A DNA stretch of 11,274 bases. Origin: Verrucomicrobiales bacterium (GTDB lineage Bacteria; Verrucomicrobiota; Verrucomicrobiia; Limisphaerales; UBA11320). Below are positions 1 to 7,029 of this stretch, one piece after another. The translations under genes were made by a program, and so were the position numbers. The stretch is from NCBI GenBank assembly GCA_003452185.1, contig DMJJ01000282.1, positions 1 through 11,274 on the forward strand. Direction: 5' to 3'. The notes under the pieces are model-generated. The model had not been told where the DNA came from and searched no databases. It saw nothing but the letters and a program-made list of their open reading frames with translations. Numbering within the stretch: position 1 is the stretch's first letter; each line of letters opens with the position of its first letter.

Positions 1-34
1 GGTTTTGCGTTAAAGCGATTTCGGGAGCGGAGGC

Positions 35-439
35 TCAGTGGGCGACGATGTGGACCTGGGCATCGTTCGGGATGGTTCCCTCGAACTTGGCGCTGTAGCT
101 GGAGGAGGTCGACTTGGTCCGTCGGCTGTTGCCGACGTTCGTGGCGCCGAGAGTGAGGTCCTGCTCCTTGAGCTTCTGCCCGCCGGCATCCAGGATTTCG
201 ATATGGAGATGGTGGCCCGCCAGGTCCCCCGCGCCAAAGGCGGGTTGCACGGTTCCGGTGACCATCGCCCCCTCCTTCATGCGCACCATGCGGGCGCTGA
301 GGATGCGGACGGTCTGGTTGGAGGTGGTCTCCACTTTCGGGGTCGCGGCGAAGCTTCCCATGGGAAGCGCCATCAGGGCCCCGAGGCCTGCGATGATCCA
401 TCCCTTTCCAACGCTCCCGATCCGTGTGCTCTGGCTCAT
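35..439 (-). CDS. Small secreted protein of unknown function (134 aa)
   Basis: I do not recognise the family. Residues 1-31 form a signal peptide (basic start, hydrophobic stretch WIIAGLGALMALPMG, likely cleavage after SFA), so the mature protein of about 103 residues should be periplasmic or extracellular. The mature part alternates short hydrophobic strands with polar turns (VRILSARMVRM, HHLHIEILDA, SYSAKFEGTIP), which suggests a small beta-sandwich. Histidines are clustered at HHLH (76-79), and the chain ends in VHIVAH, so metal binding is possible but unproven. An in-frame ATG lies at 451, but the ATG at 439 is preferred because GGAG sits 6 nt before it. The gene lies 176 bp downstream of the His-rich lipoprotein on the same strand and may belong to the same metal-linked locus or be transcribed alone. 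Existence as a gene is fairly sure; function is unknown. Confidence 0.75.
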   Translation of the reverse strand: MSQSTRIGSVGKGWIIAGLGALMALPMGSFAATPKVETTSNQTVRILSARMVRMKEGAMVTGTVQPAFGAGDLAGHHLHIEILDAGGQKLKEQDLTLGATNVGNSRRTKSTSSSYSAKFEGTIPNDAQVHIVAH

Positions 440-443
440 AGTT

Positions 444-449
444 CTCTCC
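444..449 (-). promoter_or_regulatory. Shine-Dalgarno site that decides the start at 439
   Basis: On the minus strand GGAGAG is followed by AACT and then ATG at 439, leaving 6 nt between GGAG and the start. It overlaps the alternative upstream ATG at 451, which has no such site. This is the clearest Shine-Dalgarno sequence in the window. Confidence 0.6.
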
Positions 450-542
450 ATGTTTCCGAACGATGCAGTGCGCCTGGCTTGTTCCAGCTCCCTCTCCGGC
501 TCTCCGGGGGGATTCTTGGGTTACTGCCTGGCGTGTGAAGAG

Positions 543-570
543 ACAATACAACATCCCGGGCGCGGGCCAA
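543..570 (-). promoter_or_regulatory. Candidate sigma-70-like promoter for the small secreted protein
   Basis: Reading the minus strand, TTGGCC (565-570, 4 of 6 to TTGACA) is followed after 16 nt by TATTGT (543-548, 4 of 6 to TATAAT). This would give a leader of roughly 95-100 nt before the ATG at 439. It lies in the otherwise empty 176-bp gap, in a local AT-rich patch. The match is modest and PVC promoter consensus is poorly defined, so this is only a candidate. Confidence 0.25.
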
Positions 571-627
571 GTCGGAACCCGCTGGGGGAGGTGCGAATGG
601 AGTCGTCGGGGAATCCCCGGTCGAACT

Positions 628-1146
628 TCAGTGAATCCGGAGGGTGACCGGACCGAAACGGACTCCGCGAATCTCCAGCGAAGGAAGTTGGACTTCGGCT
701 CCTGAGTCTCCAACTCCCTGCAAACCAATGACCTGAGCCTCGAAGTGGGAGGTGTTTCCCGGGGTCTCGCCGGTGCGGGAGTCCCCCACCGCCCGCAACA
801 CCACGGGGGTGTTCGAGGAGCCTCCTGCCGGCGAGGCGAGCGTGAGGGTCAGGGGGATTTCCGGGGAGGAGATCCGGACGAAGTTTTCCGCGTGGGCGTC
901 GAGAACGTACAGGCCGAGGAGATCGCTCTTTGGCTCGTGAACCCACTCGAGCGCGTACTGGTGGGAGCCGAGTTCCACCAGCACTCCACCGTGCGGCGGG
1001 ACATGAACGTGCTCGGCAGGCCCGGGGCCCTGGGAGTGAGCCTCGTGGGCGTCGTGCGCGTCGTGATCCCCGCCGCATCCTGCGAGCAGCAGCAAGAGCA
1101 GGGGGGCGATGGCGCATCCGGGGGTGGGGAGACGCAGGGTGGGCAT
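628..1146 (-). CDS. His-rich lipoprotein, putative metal-binding component of the ABC locus (172 aa)
   Basis: Residues 1-24 are a lipoprotein signal: a run of leucines followed by the lipobox LAGC with the lipidated cysteine at 24. The mature N-terminus is a histidine-rich segment with His at 28, 31, 34 and 37 spaced every third residue (HDAHDAHEAH), then HVHVPPHGG (46-54). A beta-rich domain with no obvious catalytic motif follows (YALEWVH, LLGLYVLDAHAENFV, IPLTLTL). From memory, lipoproteins with an HxH...PPHGG start and a Y-x-LE-x-V core recur near metal transport genes in Planctomycetes and Verrucomicrobia. The inferred role is outer-membrane or periplasmic metal capture or buffering. The open frame extends upstream into the permease, but the ATG at 1146, 17 bp after the permease stop, gives the signal peptide directly. 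There is no Shine-Dalgarno sequence, so translation may depend on coupling to the permease. Confidence 0.82.
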   Translation of the reverse strand: MPTLRLPTPGCAIAPLLLLLLAGCGGDHDAHDAHEAHSQGPGPAEHVHVPPHGGVLVELGSHQYALEWVHEPKSDLLGLYVLDAHAENFVRISSPEIPLTLTLASPAGGSSNTPVVLRAVGDSRTGETPGNTSHFEAQVIGLQGVGDSGAEVQLPSLEIRGVRFGPVTLRIH

Positions 1147-1163
1147 TCGTCGAGGGGAGGGGG

Positions 1164-2369
1164 TTAGGAGCTGGGAACCAGGTTCGAGGCGACATCCGTG
1201 CGGTAGGCCTTGATGGCGGGGATGACCCCGGCAAGCGCCCCCAGGGCCAGCATCCCGAGGGGAGCCCAGAGCATGACCGGGGCCGGGGCGAACGGATTCA
1301 GGACGACACCCGTCTGGGCCTGGATGATCCGGGCGACCCCTGTCATCAGGCCGGCGTACACGACACCCCCCGCCAGGACTCCCAGGGCCGAGATGGCCAC
1401 CGCTTCCAGGACCACGCAGGAAAAGAGGGTGCGTCGCCGGGCACCGAGCGCCCGCAGGATGGCGATCTCGCGACGCCGCTCGTTCATTGAGTTGTAGATG
1501 CTCGCCAGGACCGACCCCGCCGCGACCAACGCGACCAGGTAGGAGACGAGGGCCAGCACCTTTTCGAACCATCCGATCTTGTCGAAGAGCTGGGCGATGA
1601 GGGTGCCGATCGGCCAGGCGAACGTGAGGCGCGTTCCCTGTTTGTTGTAGAGGGTCTCCATCTGGCGACCCGCGATCGGGGAGCGGAGCTTGACGAGCAC
1701 CGCGCTGATGTCCGCGGCGGCCTTCGGGTCGTGGCCGCTCATCTGCTGAAGCCCGGCGAGGGGGATCCAGATCACCCGGTCGGCCGGGGTGTTGGAGGGT
1801 TCGAGGATCCCGACCACCACGTAGGTCTCGGAGTGCTGGCTGCGCTCGTCGTACAGAAGCCCGTGGAAGGGGTGGAAGGAGTCCCCGACCTTGAGGCCGA
1901 GACGCCGGGCGGCGAAGCTTCCCACGACGGCCTCGCGGCGTGCAGGGTCGAAGAGCCGCCCGCCGGGCGATGCCCGGAACCGGCGCGCCGGGGCGTACTC
2001 CGCCTTCTCGAAAAGCTCGGGGGTTGTCCCGACCAGCCGGTATCCCTGGAAGTTGTCCCCCACTGCCAGCGGGACTGCCAGGGCGACGCGTCCGTCGCGC
2101 TGGATCTCCTCGAAATCGGAATAGGGGAGGTTCCCCGGGGAGGATTCCAGGTGGAACACCGCGTTGAGGACCAGTTGCAGACCGGACCCGCGGGCGCCGA
2201 GAACCGCATCGAAACCGGCGCTCACCGAGGTGAAGGTCGCCTGGGCCTGGGTTTTCACCACCCAGACCGAGAGCCAGAGCCCTGTGGCCAGGGCGATCGA
2301 GAGGGCGGTGATCGAGGTCGAGAGGGCGTGCTGGCGGAGGCTCTTCGCCACGAGACGGAACAGGGTCAT
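1164..2369 (-). CDS. FtsX/MacB-type ABC transporter permease (401 aa)
   Basis: This is an inner-membrane permease of the FtsX/MacB (type VII ABC) superfamily, which couples cytoplasmic ATP hydrolysis to work in the periplasm rather than forming a classical import channel. Topology is as expected: TM1 at about 16-37, a periplasmic domain of about 230 residues, then TM2 (about 271-291), TM3 (about 319-340) and TM4 (about 366-386). The cytoplasmic loop between TM2 and TM3 carries the family motif NERRREIAILRALGARRRT (296-314). Residues 58-74 read GARGSGLQLVLNAVFHL, followed by SPGNLP. I associate this periplasmic motif with permeases found beside zinc-linked DUF2796/ZrgA proteins in proteobacteria. 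The start is fixed by its 4-base ATGA overlap with the ATPase stop, which implies translational coupling. Family assignment is firm; the metal link is inference from the motif and the downstream His-rich lipoprotein. Confidence 0.92.
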   Translation of the reverse strand: MTLFRLVAKSLRQHALSTSITALSIALATGLWLSVWVVKTQAQATFTSVSAGFDAVLGARGSGLQLVLNAVFHLESSPGNLPYSDFEEIQRDGRVALAVPLAVGDNFQGYRLVGTTPELFEKAEYAPARRFRASPGGRLFDPARREAVVGSFAARRLGLKVGDSFHPFHGLLYDERSQHSETYVVVGILEPSNTPADRVIWIPLAGLQQMSGHDPKAAADISAVLVKLRSPIAGRQMETLYNKQGTRLTFAWPIGTLIAQLFDKIGWFEKVLALVSYLVALVAAGSVLASIYNSMNERRREIAILRALGARRRTLFSCVVLEAVAISALGVLAGGVVYAGLMTGVARIIQAQTGVVLNPFAPAPVMLWAPLGMLALGALAGVIPAIKAYRTDVASNLVPSS

Positions 2370-3046
2370 TGGGCTGCCTCCGGGGTTGCCTGGTTCAGGG
2401 TGCGAAAATCCCGGACATCCTCGAACTCCCCGAGCACCCCGGGGTCGTGGCTGACGAGGAGCAGCGCGGCGCCGTTCTCGCGGCACGCCTCCCGGATCAG
2501 CGCCAGCGCCTCCCGGCTCCGGACCTGATCGAGGTTGCCCGTCGGCTCATCCGCGAGGACCAGCTTCGGGCGGGCGGCCAGCGCCCGGGCCACGGCGACG
2601 CGCTGCTGCTGGCCGGTGGAGAGCTCCCGCGGCCTGTGGTGGAGTCGATCGCCGAGCCCCACCCTCCGAAGCAGCGCCGCCGCGTGCGCCCGATCCTCCC
2701 CAGGACCAAAGGACATTCCAAGGAGGACATTTTCGAGGGCCGTGTGCCCCTGCAGCAGGTTGAATGTCTGGAAAATGTACCCGATCGTTCCCGCTCGCAG
2801 GCTGTCCCGTTCAGGCTCCCCCATCGCGGACATCTCCCGCCCGGCGAGCACAAGGCTCCCGGAGTCGGGCTTCAGGATCCCCGCAATCAGGTTCAGAAAG
2901 GTGGTCTTGCCGCTGCCGCTCTCCCCCCTCAGGGCGACCTGCTCCTCGCCCCCAAGGGTAAACCGCGGGATGCGGACCACCGGGTGGACCCCCCCGGCGG
3001 GCGAGCGGAAATCCTTCCTAAGGTTGGTGATCTCAAGCAATGGCAT
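2366..3046 (-). CDS. ABC transporter ATP-binding protein, LolD/MacB-like (226 aa)
   Basis: This is a complete ABC ATPase of the LolD/MacB/FtsE branch, which pairs with FtsX-like permeases. Visible motifs: Walker A GESGSGKTT (41-49), Q-loop at FQTFNLL (92-98), signature LSTGQQQRV (142-150, with T replacing the usual G of LSGGQ), Walker B LVLADEPTGNLD (162-173) and H-loop His200 in LLVSHD. DEPTGNLD is typical of this branch. Length of about 226 residues is normal for the family. The start MPLLEITNLRK is the usual N-terminus; upstream is CCTCCCTCCG, with no Shine-Dalgarno sequence. It is the first gene of a minus-strand operon with the permease (overlapping) and the His-rich lipoprotein, and is divergent from the plus-strand gene at 3210. 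All catalytic residues are present, so it should be an active ATPase; the transported or released substrate cannot be read from this subunit. Confidence 0.94.
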   Translation of the reverse strand: MPLLEITNLRKDFRSPAGGVHPVVRIPRFTLGGEEQVALRGESGSGKTTFLNLIAGILKPDSGSLVLAGREMSAMGEPERDSLRAGTIGYIFQTFNLLQGHTALENVLLGMSFGPGEDRAHAAALLRRVGLGDRLHHRPRELSTGQQQRVAVARALAARPKLVLADEPTGNLDQVRSREALALIREACRENGAALLLVSHDPGVLGEFEDVRDFRTLNQATPEAAQ

Positions 3047-3067
3047 CGGAGGGAGGCATTTCTGTTT

Positions 3068-3096
3068 TTGAAAGAATCGCCCTCATGGACGATATT
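3068..3096 (+). promoter_or_regulatory. Candidate promoter for the plus-strand hypothetical gene
   Basis: TTGAAA (3068-3073, 5 of 6 to TTGACA) is followed after 17 nt by GATATT (3091-3096, 4 of 6 to TATAAT), in an AT-richer part of the divergent gap 3047-3209. It would give a leader of about 105 nt before the ATG at 3210. The -35 region overlaps a small inverted repeat, TTTC-7 nt-GAAA, close to the start of the divergent ABC ATPase, so shared regulation is conceivable but not shown. Confidence 0.3.
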
Positions 3097-3209
3097 GGGC
3101 GAGGTTTTATTTGGCGGATCTGCCGGGCCCTGAAAAAAGAGAACTTATCCCTCGCGCACCGGTGCTGCGTGGGGCAGGCTCCGGACGACAGCCAGCCGCA
3201 AAGGCGACC

Positions 3210-3974
3210 ATGACGGAAGAACTCATTCCACTCCTAGGATGGACCCATCAGCAACTGCTGGCCCGGCTCGGGCAGGCTTCTCCGGACGAGTGGGTCTGTC
3301 ACATTTACTCCCGGACCGATGACGAGGGGCTGTCCTATCTTGAGGCGGCCTTCGCGACGCTCTTCGTGCAATCGGGGGCGGCCTGGAAGGTGACCGTAAC
3401 CCGGGATCGATGGGACTCCACCGATCCAATGGGGACGATCGGGGCTTTGAAGGAGGCCTATTCCCTGACCCTGCAGAGGGTGGCCCCTCCGGGTGGGGCG
3501 AACCGGATCATGGACGGGGTCACGGCACGGAGGGCGTTTACGATCCTGAGGGATTTCACCCGCCGGAACCTGATCGATGAGGCGATCGGAACGGAGCTCT
3601 CCTTTGAGCCGGTCGACCCGGTGCCGGAGCCCCCGAAGGCCGGTTCGACGGAGGGGGTCTCGTTCGATCAGCTGCTCGGGGTCATTGACCAGGTTCCCCC
3701 CTCCCGCTGGAGGGTGTCGATGGTGCAGCAGGGCGGGGTGGTGGAGTTTTGCCAGCGTCGGCTCATTGCGAAGCTGGACGACCTTCAGCTGGTTCTCTCG
3801 GAGAACCTGCTTCCGCAGGTCGATGCCGTGGCGGCCGCGGCCGCCGGGATCCCCCGCTTCCAGATGGAGCTTCGGCAGCCGGATGGCAGCCCCGTGGCAC
3901 ATCCCCTCTCGGCCACCGAGGTCGAGAGACTCTACGCGGTCTCCCAGCAGCGGATCAGCAACGCCCGTCCGTGA
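3210..3974 (+). CDS. Soluble protein of unknown function (254 aa)
   Basis: I do not recognise this protein. It has no signal peptide or membrane segment and is predicted to be cytoplasmic. Residues look natural for a folded protein: a helical start (TEELIPLLGWTHQQLLARLG), a Trp-containing region (SPDEWVCHIY), a possible helix LSYLEAAFATLF, a proline-rich linker VDPVPEPPKAG near the middle, then a second half with VPPSRWRVSMVQQGG and a long C-terminal helical part. Both halves contain an LLG...P..W pattern, which may be chance. The open frame continues upstream to a TTG at 3111, but that stretch is Pro/Arg/Gly-rich; the ATG at 3210 has AAAGG a few bases upstream and gives a more natural N-terminus. 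It is the only plus-strand gene between two minus-strand operons and its stop is 23 bp from the stop of the dehydrogenase gene. Coding status is likely; function is unknown. Confidence 0.75.
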   Translation: MTEELIPLLGWTHQQLLARLGQASPDEWVCHIYSRTDDEGLSYLEAAFATLFVQSGAAWKVTVTRDRWDSTDPMGTIGALKEAYSLTLQRVAPPGGANRIMDGVTARRAFTILRDFTRRNLIDEAIGTELSFEPVDPVPEPPKAGSTEGVSFDQLLGVIDQVPPSRWRVSMVQQGGVVEFCQRRLIAKLDDLQLVLSENLLPQVDAVAAAAAGIPRFQMELRQPDGSPVAHPLSATEVERLYAVSQQRISNARP

Positions 3975-3997
3975 GGCGACGGCCGGCGGCTCCGGGG

Positions 3998-6900
3998 TCA
4001 GCGGCGCTGCTGCAGGAACTCCACCACATCGCGCAGCTCCTGGGGTGAGAGGGCTGCCTCAAGCCCCTCGGGCATCAGGGAGGTTCCGGGAAACTCCAGC
4101 TTCTGGATCTGCCGTCGGGGGATCGTCCGCCGGATCCCCTGCGGTTGGCGCAGTACAATCGACTCGGCGTTCTCCGAATCGAGAATCCCGGTCAGGAGTT
4201 CCCCGTCCCGTGTCTCGCAGGCGGTGGTGGCGAAGGCCGGGTTAAGGGCCATGTTCGGGTCGAGGATGTTGGAGACGAGGTCCTCGACGCTGCGGTGGGA
4301 TTGGTCGCTGAGGTTGGGGCCGACGGCGTGGCCCAGGTCGCCCACCTGATGGCACTGGGCGCAGATGCGTGCGAAGGCTTCCCGCCCCCGTGCGGCGTTC
4401 CCGGAGGGGGGAATCCTTGGCAGCCATTCCTCCACGATTCGCTTCCGGTTGCTGTACTCCTCATCGCCAAAGAACTTTCCCGCCCTTGCCTTGTTCTCCG
4501 GAGTCGACTGCCGGAGAAGGTGCCGGCGCTGCTCCAGATCGAGGTTCAGCTCTCCGACCCCGACCACCCCGCGTTCCAGGGCGTCGAGCAGCGGACCGTG
4601 CCAGGAGCGCCGGGAGGTGAGCCCATTCACGACATCGGGGCGGAGGGCCGGGGCGAGGCTCCGCCAACGCTGTAGAAGGCCGGCGGCGACCTCCGGCTCG
4701 AGATGCTCCCGGAGCACCTCCAGGGCGGCCTGCTGGATGGCCGCGGGCTCGCGCACATCGATGAGACGCAACAGGGCTTCGCGCATCGGGGCGGGATCCC
4801 CCAGCTCGAGGAGGGAAATCTGCCCCAGGCGCGCCTCGAGCGGGAGGGCCCCATCGGCCGAGGCCGCCGCCGCCCTGGCAATCGCCGCCTGACGGCTCTG
4901 GCTCGGGGGAACCCCCAGCAGCCGCGCGATCTGCCAGGCGGCTTTCATCGACCGGAGGTCACCCCGCGCAGCGAGCTTCTCCAGGGAAGCCCTCAGGGCC
5001 GGATCCAAGGCCCACGGCTTCGGGTCGGCGGCGAGTCCCTCCTGAAGGCCGCCCAGGACCGCCCCGCGCACGGAGGCCGGAGTCGCCTCCGATGCGGCGT
5101 GATCCAGGATTCGGGTGAGGCGCGACGGGGCGTCGACGGGCTGCTGGCGTCCCACCACCTGGGCGAGCTCGCGGAACGCCTCCTCGGTGGCACCCCCGGG
5201 GTGGAGCTCACGGGGGTCGGCGAGCAGCTCCCCGAGCAGCCCGTGTGCGGTCCCACGCAGCGCGGTGAGGAGGGCCACACGGGACCATTTGAAGTCGTGG
5301 TCCCGCCTCCAGATCGAGGCCAGGGCGGATCGGACTTCCGGGTCCGCGGGATCGGCAAGCAGCCCGAGGGTCAGGGCCGCCTGGAAACGGACCCGGGCAT
5401 GGGAATCGTTGGCCGCGGCGAGGATCGAGCTGCGAAGCGGAGTCCACTGCGTGCCCAGGCTCTCGGCCAGGAGGAGCCCGTTCTCCCGCAGCCCGGGCGT
5501 GGGGGCCGCGAGGAGCGCTCGGACGTCGCCTGCCTTGAGCCGATGAAGCCCCGCCAGGGTCCACGCCGCGTGCAGGCGGCCCAGGGGGCTCGAGGGCTCG
5601 GGGGCGAGAACCCGTGCGCGGAGCGCCGCCTCGGCATGGGTCGCCTTTCGCTGCAGGAGGAGTCGCTGGGCGGTCTGGCGAATCCACTGGCTCGTGGCCC
5701 CCAGGTGCCCGACCAACTCCTCGTCGGAGGCCTGCGCCAGGTCCGGCCCCCGGGTCGGGAGCCCCCCGCGGGGCGTGATTCGATGGATTCGTCCCCGGTC
5801 GGATCCTGCCCTGAGATCGAGCTTCGATTTGATCTTCTCGGGGATGTAGTCGGGGTGCTCGATGACGTCCCGCTGGATGTCGATGAGGTAGAGGGCGCCG
5901 TCGGGGCCGCACTCGACGCCGATGGGCCGGCACGCGGGATCGCGGCTGGCGAAGAATTCCCGGGTCTGTTCGGCGGGGGCCCGGCGGGCGATGAATCCCG
6001 GTCCCTCCTCCACCAGGAGGTCGCGGTGAACAACGTGGCTCACGACGTCGCAGACGAAGAGGCTCCCCGGGAGATCTCCCGGATAGGTGGAGATTCCAAG
6101 ATATCCCATGCCGCCGGCGGAGGAGAAGTGCCCCGCCTGCTCGGGGTGGTTGACCCGGGTCTCGGCCACGCTGATGGGATAGATGCGGGCCATGTCGCCG
6201 TGGTCGGAGATGCTGGTGGTCGCCTCCACGGGGAAGAGCCCTCGGGCGTGCTCCAGGTAGCGCGTGGCGATGATCTGCTGCTCGAGGTGGTTGATGTTGT
6301 AGGTGCAGAACCGGTGTCCCCAGTCGTCGGTGGCGAGCCCGAACCCGCCGCTGGTCTGGAAGGTCCGGGTCGCCTCCCCCGTGGCCGGGTCGAAGCTGAA
6401 GTCGGCCTGCCCAAGGTCGAGCGGGGCCCGGCCCGGCTGAAGGGGGCTGGTGACGCGGCCGCCATTCCCTCCGTTGACCCCGTGCATGCGGTTGTCGAGC
6501 CCCCACCGGAGTCCGCTCAGGTTGCTGTCGGTCACGCCCAGCTTGAACCCGGCCAGAACCACCTGGCGGACATCGGCCCGGCCATCCCCGTCGGTGTCCT
6601 TGAGGAACAGGACCTCGGGCGGGGCGGTCACCAGCACTCCGCCGTTCCAGGCTGCGATGGAGGTGGCGAAGCTGAGGTTCTCCGCGAAGACCACGCTCCG
6701 GTCAACCCGGCCGTCCCCATCCCGGTCCTCCAGCAGGCGGATCGTTCCCCCGGGCTTGTGGTCGGGGCCGATCCCCAGGGGGTAATCCCGCATCTCCACC
6801 ACGTAGCAGCGTCCCCTCTCGTCGAAGGTGAGCGCCACCGGATCGACGACATCCGGTTCGGCGGCCCAGAGCGTGGCCTGGAGGTCGGGGTGGAGCTCAA

Positions 6901-7006
6901 AGCCCTTGGGGTCCGCCCCGCGCGCGCCCATGAGCCCCCCCGTTCCGGCGAGCGTCGTCAGCAACAGGAGGCGGAGGCCACGGCAGAGGGGACTTGGGTG
7001 GATCAT
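3998..7006 (-). CDS. Secreted PVC-type dehydrogenase with HEAT repeats and C-terminal cytochrome c domain (1002 aa)
   Basis: This is the Piru_Ver/TIGR02604-type 'putative membrane-bound dehydrogenase' architecture found almost only in Planctomycetes and Verrucomicrobia. Residues 1-30 are a signal peptide (LRLLLLTTLAG core). About 35-415 form a beta-propeller like soluble sugar dehydrogenases, with two acidic Ca2+-type loops, DRDGDGRVD (94-102) and DTDGDGRAD (137-145). About 430-860 is a helical HEAT-like repeat region rich in Ala, Leu and Arg. The C-terminus is a TIGR02603-type heme domain with heme motif CAQCH (882-886) and the conserved SLMPEGL, whose Met (about 978) is a plausible axial ligand. 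No transmembrane helix is seen beyond the signal peptide. Likely role: periplasmic oxidation of a sugar or other alcohol with electrons passed to the covalent heme; substrate unknown. The ATG at 7006 is chosen over a GTG at 7048 because it starts the signal peptide and lies 23 bp after the PIG-L stop. No Shine-Dalgarno sequence is seen. Confidence 0.93.
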   Translation of the reverse strand: MIHPSPLCRGLRLLLLTTLAGTGGLMGARGADPKGFELHPDLQATLWAAEPDVVDPVALTFDERGRCYVVEMRDYPLGIGPDHKPGGTIRLLEDRDGDGRVDRSVVFAENLSFATSIAAWNGGVLVTAPPEVLFLKDTDGDGRADVRQVVLAGFKLGVTDSNLSGLRWGLDNRMHGVNGGNGGRVTSPLQPGRAPLDLGQADFSFDPATGEATRTFQTSGGFGLATDDWGHRFCTYNINHLEQQIIATRYLEHARGLFPVEATTSISDHGDMARIYPISVAETRVNHPEQAGHFSSAGGMGYLGISTYPGDLPGSLFVCDVVSHVVHRDLLVEEGPGFIARRAPAEQTREFFASRDPACRPIGVECGPDGALYLIDIQRDVIEHPDYIPEKIKSKLDLRAGSDRGRIHRITPRGGLPTRGPDLAQASDEELVGHLGATSQWIRQTAQRLLLQRKATHAEAALRARVLAPEPSSPLGRLHAAWTLAGLHRLKAGDVRALLAAPTPGLRENGLLLAESLGTQWTPLRSSILAAANDSHARVRFQAALTLGLLADPADPEVRSALASIWRRDHDFKWSRVALLTALRGTAHGLLGELLADPRELHPGGATEEAFRELAQVVGRQQPVDAPSRLTRILDHAASEATPASVRGAVLGGLQEGLAADPKPWALDPALRASLEKLAARGDLRSMKAAWQIARLLGVPPSQSRQAAIARAAAASADGALPLEARLGQISLLELGDPAPMREALLRLIDVREPAAIQQAALEVLREHLEPEVAAGLLQRWRSLAPALRPDVVNGLTSRRSWHGPLLDALERGVVGVGELNLDLEQRRHLLRQSTPENKARAGKFFGDEEYSNRKRIVEEWLPRIPPSGNAARGREAFARICAQCHQVGDLGHAVGPNLSDQSHRSVEDLVSNILDPNMALNPAFATTACETRDGELLTGILDSENAESIVLRQPQGIRRTIPRRQIQKLEFPGTSLMPEGLEAALSPQELRDVVEFLQQRR

Positions 7007-7029
7007 GGAATGGGTTTCTGGATGGGTGG

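Noticed and set aside
607..619. Short inverted repeat CGGGG-AAT-CCCCG just after the lipoprotein stop
   Set aside because: Only five pairs and no T run on the minus strand, too weak for a terminator call.
1147..1572. N-terminal extension of the His-rich lipoprotein frame into the permease gene
   Set aside because: The extension is Arg/Gly/Pro-rich shadow sequence of the permease; the ATG at 1146 starts a proper lipoprotein signal.
3060..3073. TTTC-7 nt-GAAA inverted repeat upstream of the ABC operon as a Zur-type operator
   Set aside because: The arms are only four bases and the sequence does not match a Zur or Fur box well enough to support a call.
3111..3209. A 33-residue N-terminal extension of the unknown protein from a TTG
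   Set aside because: Pro/Arg/Gly-rich sequence, a rare start codon, and overlap with the likely leader of the gene; the ATG at 3210 gives a more natural N-terminus.
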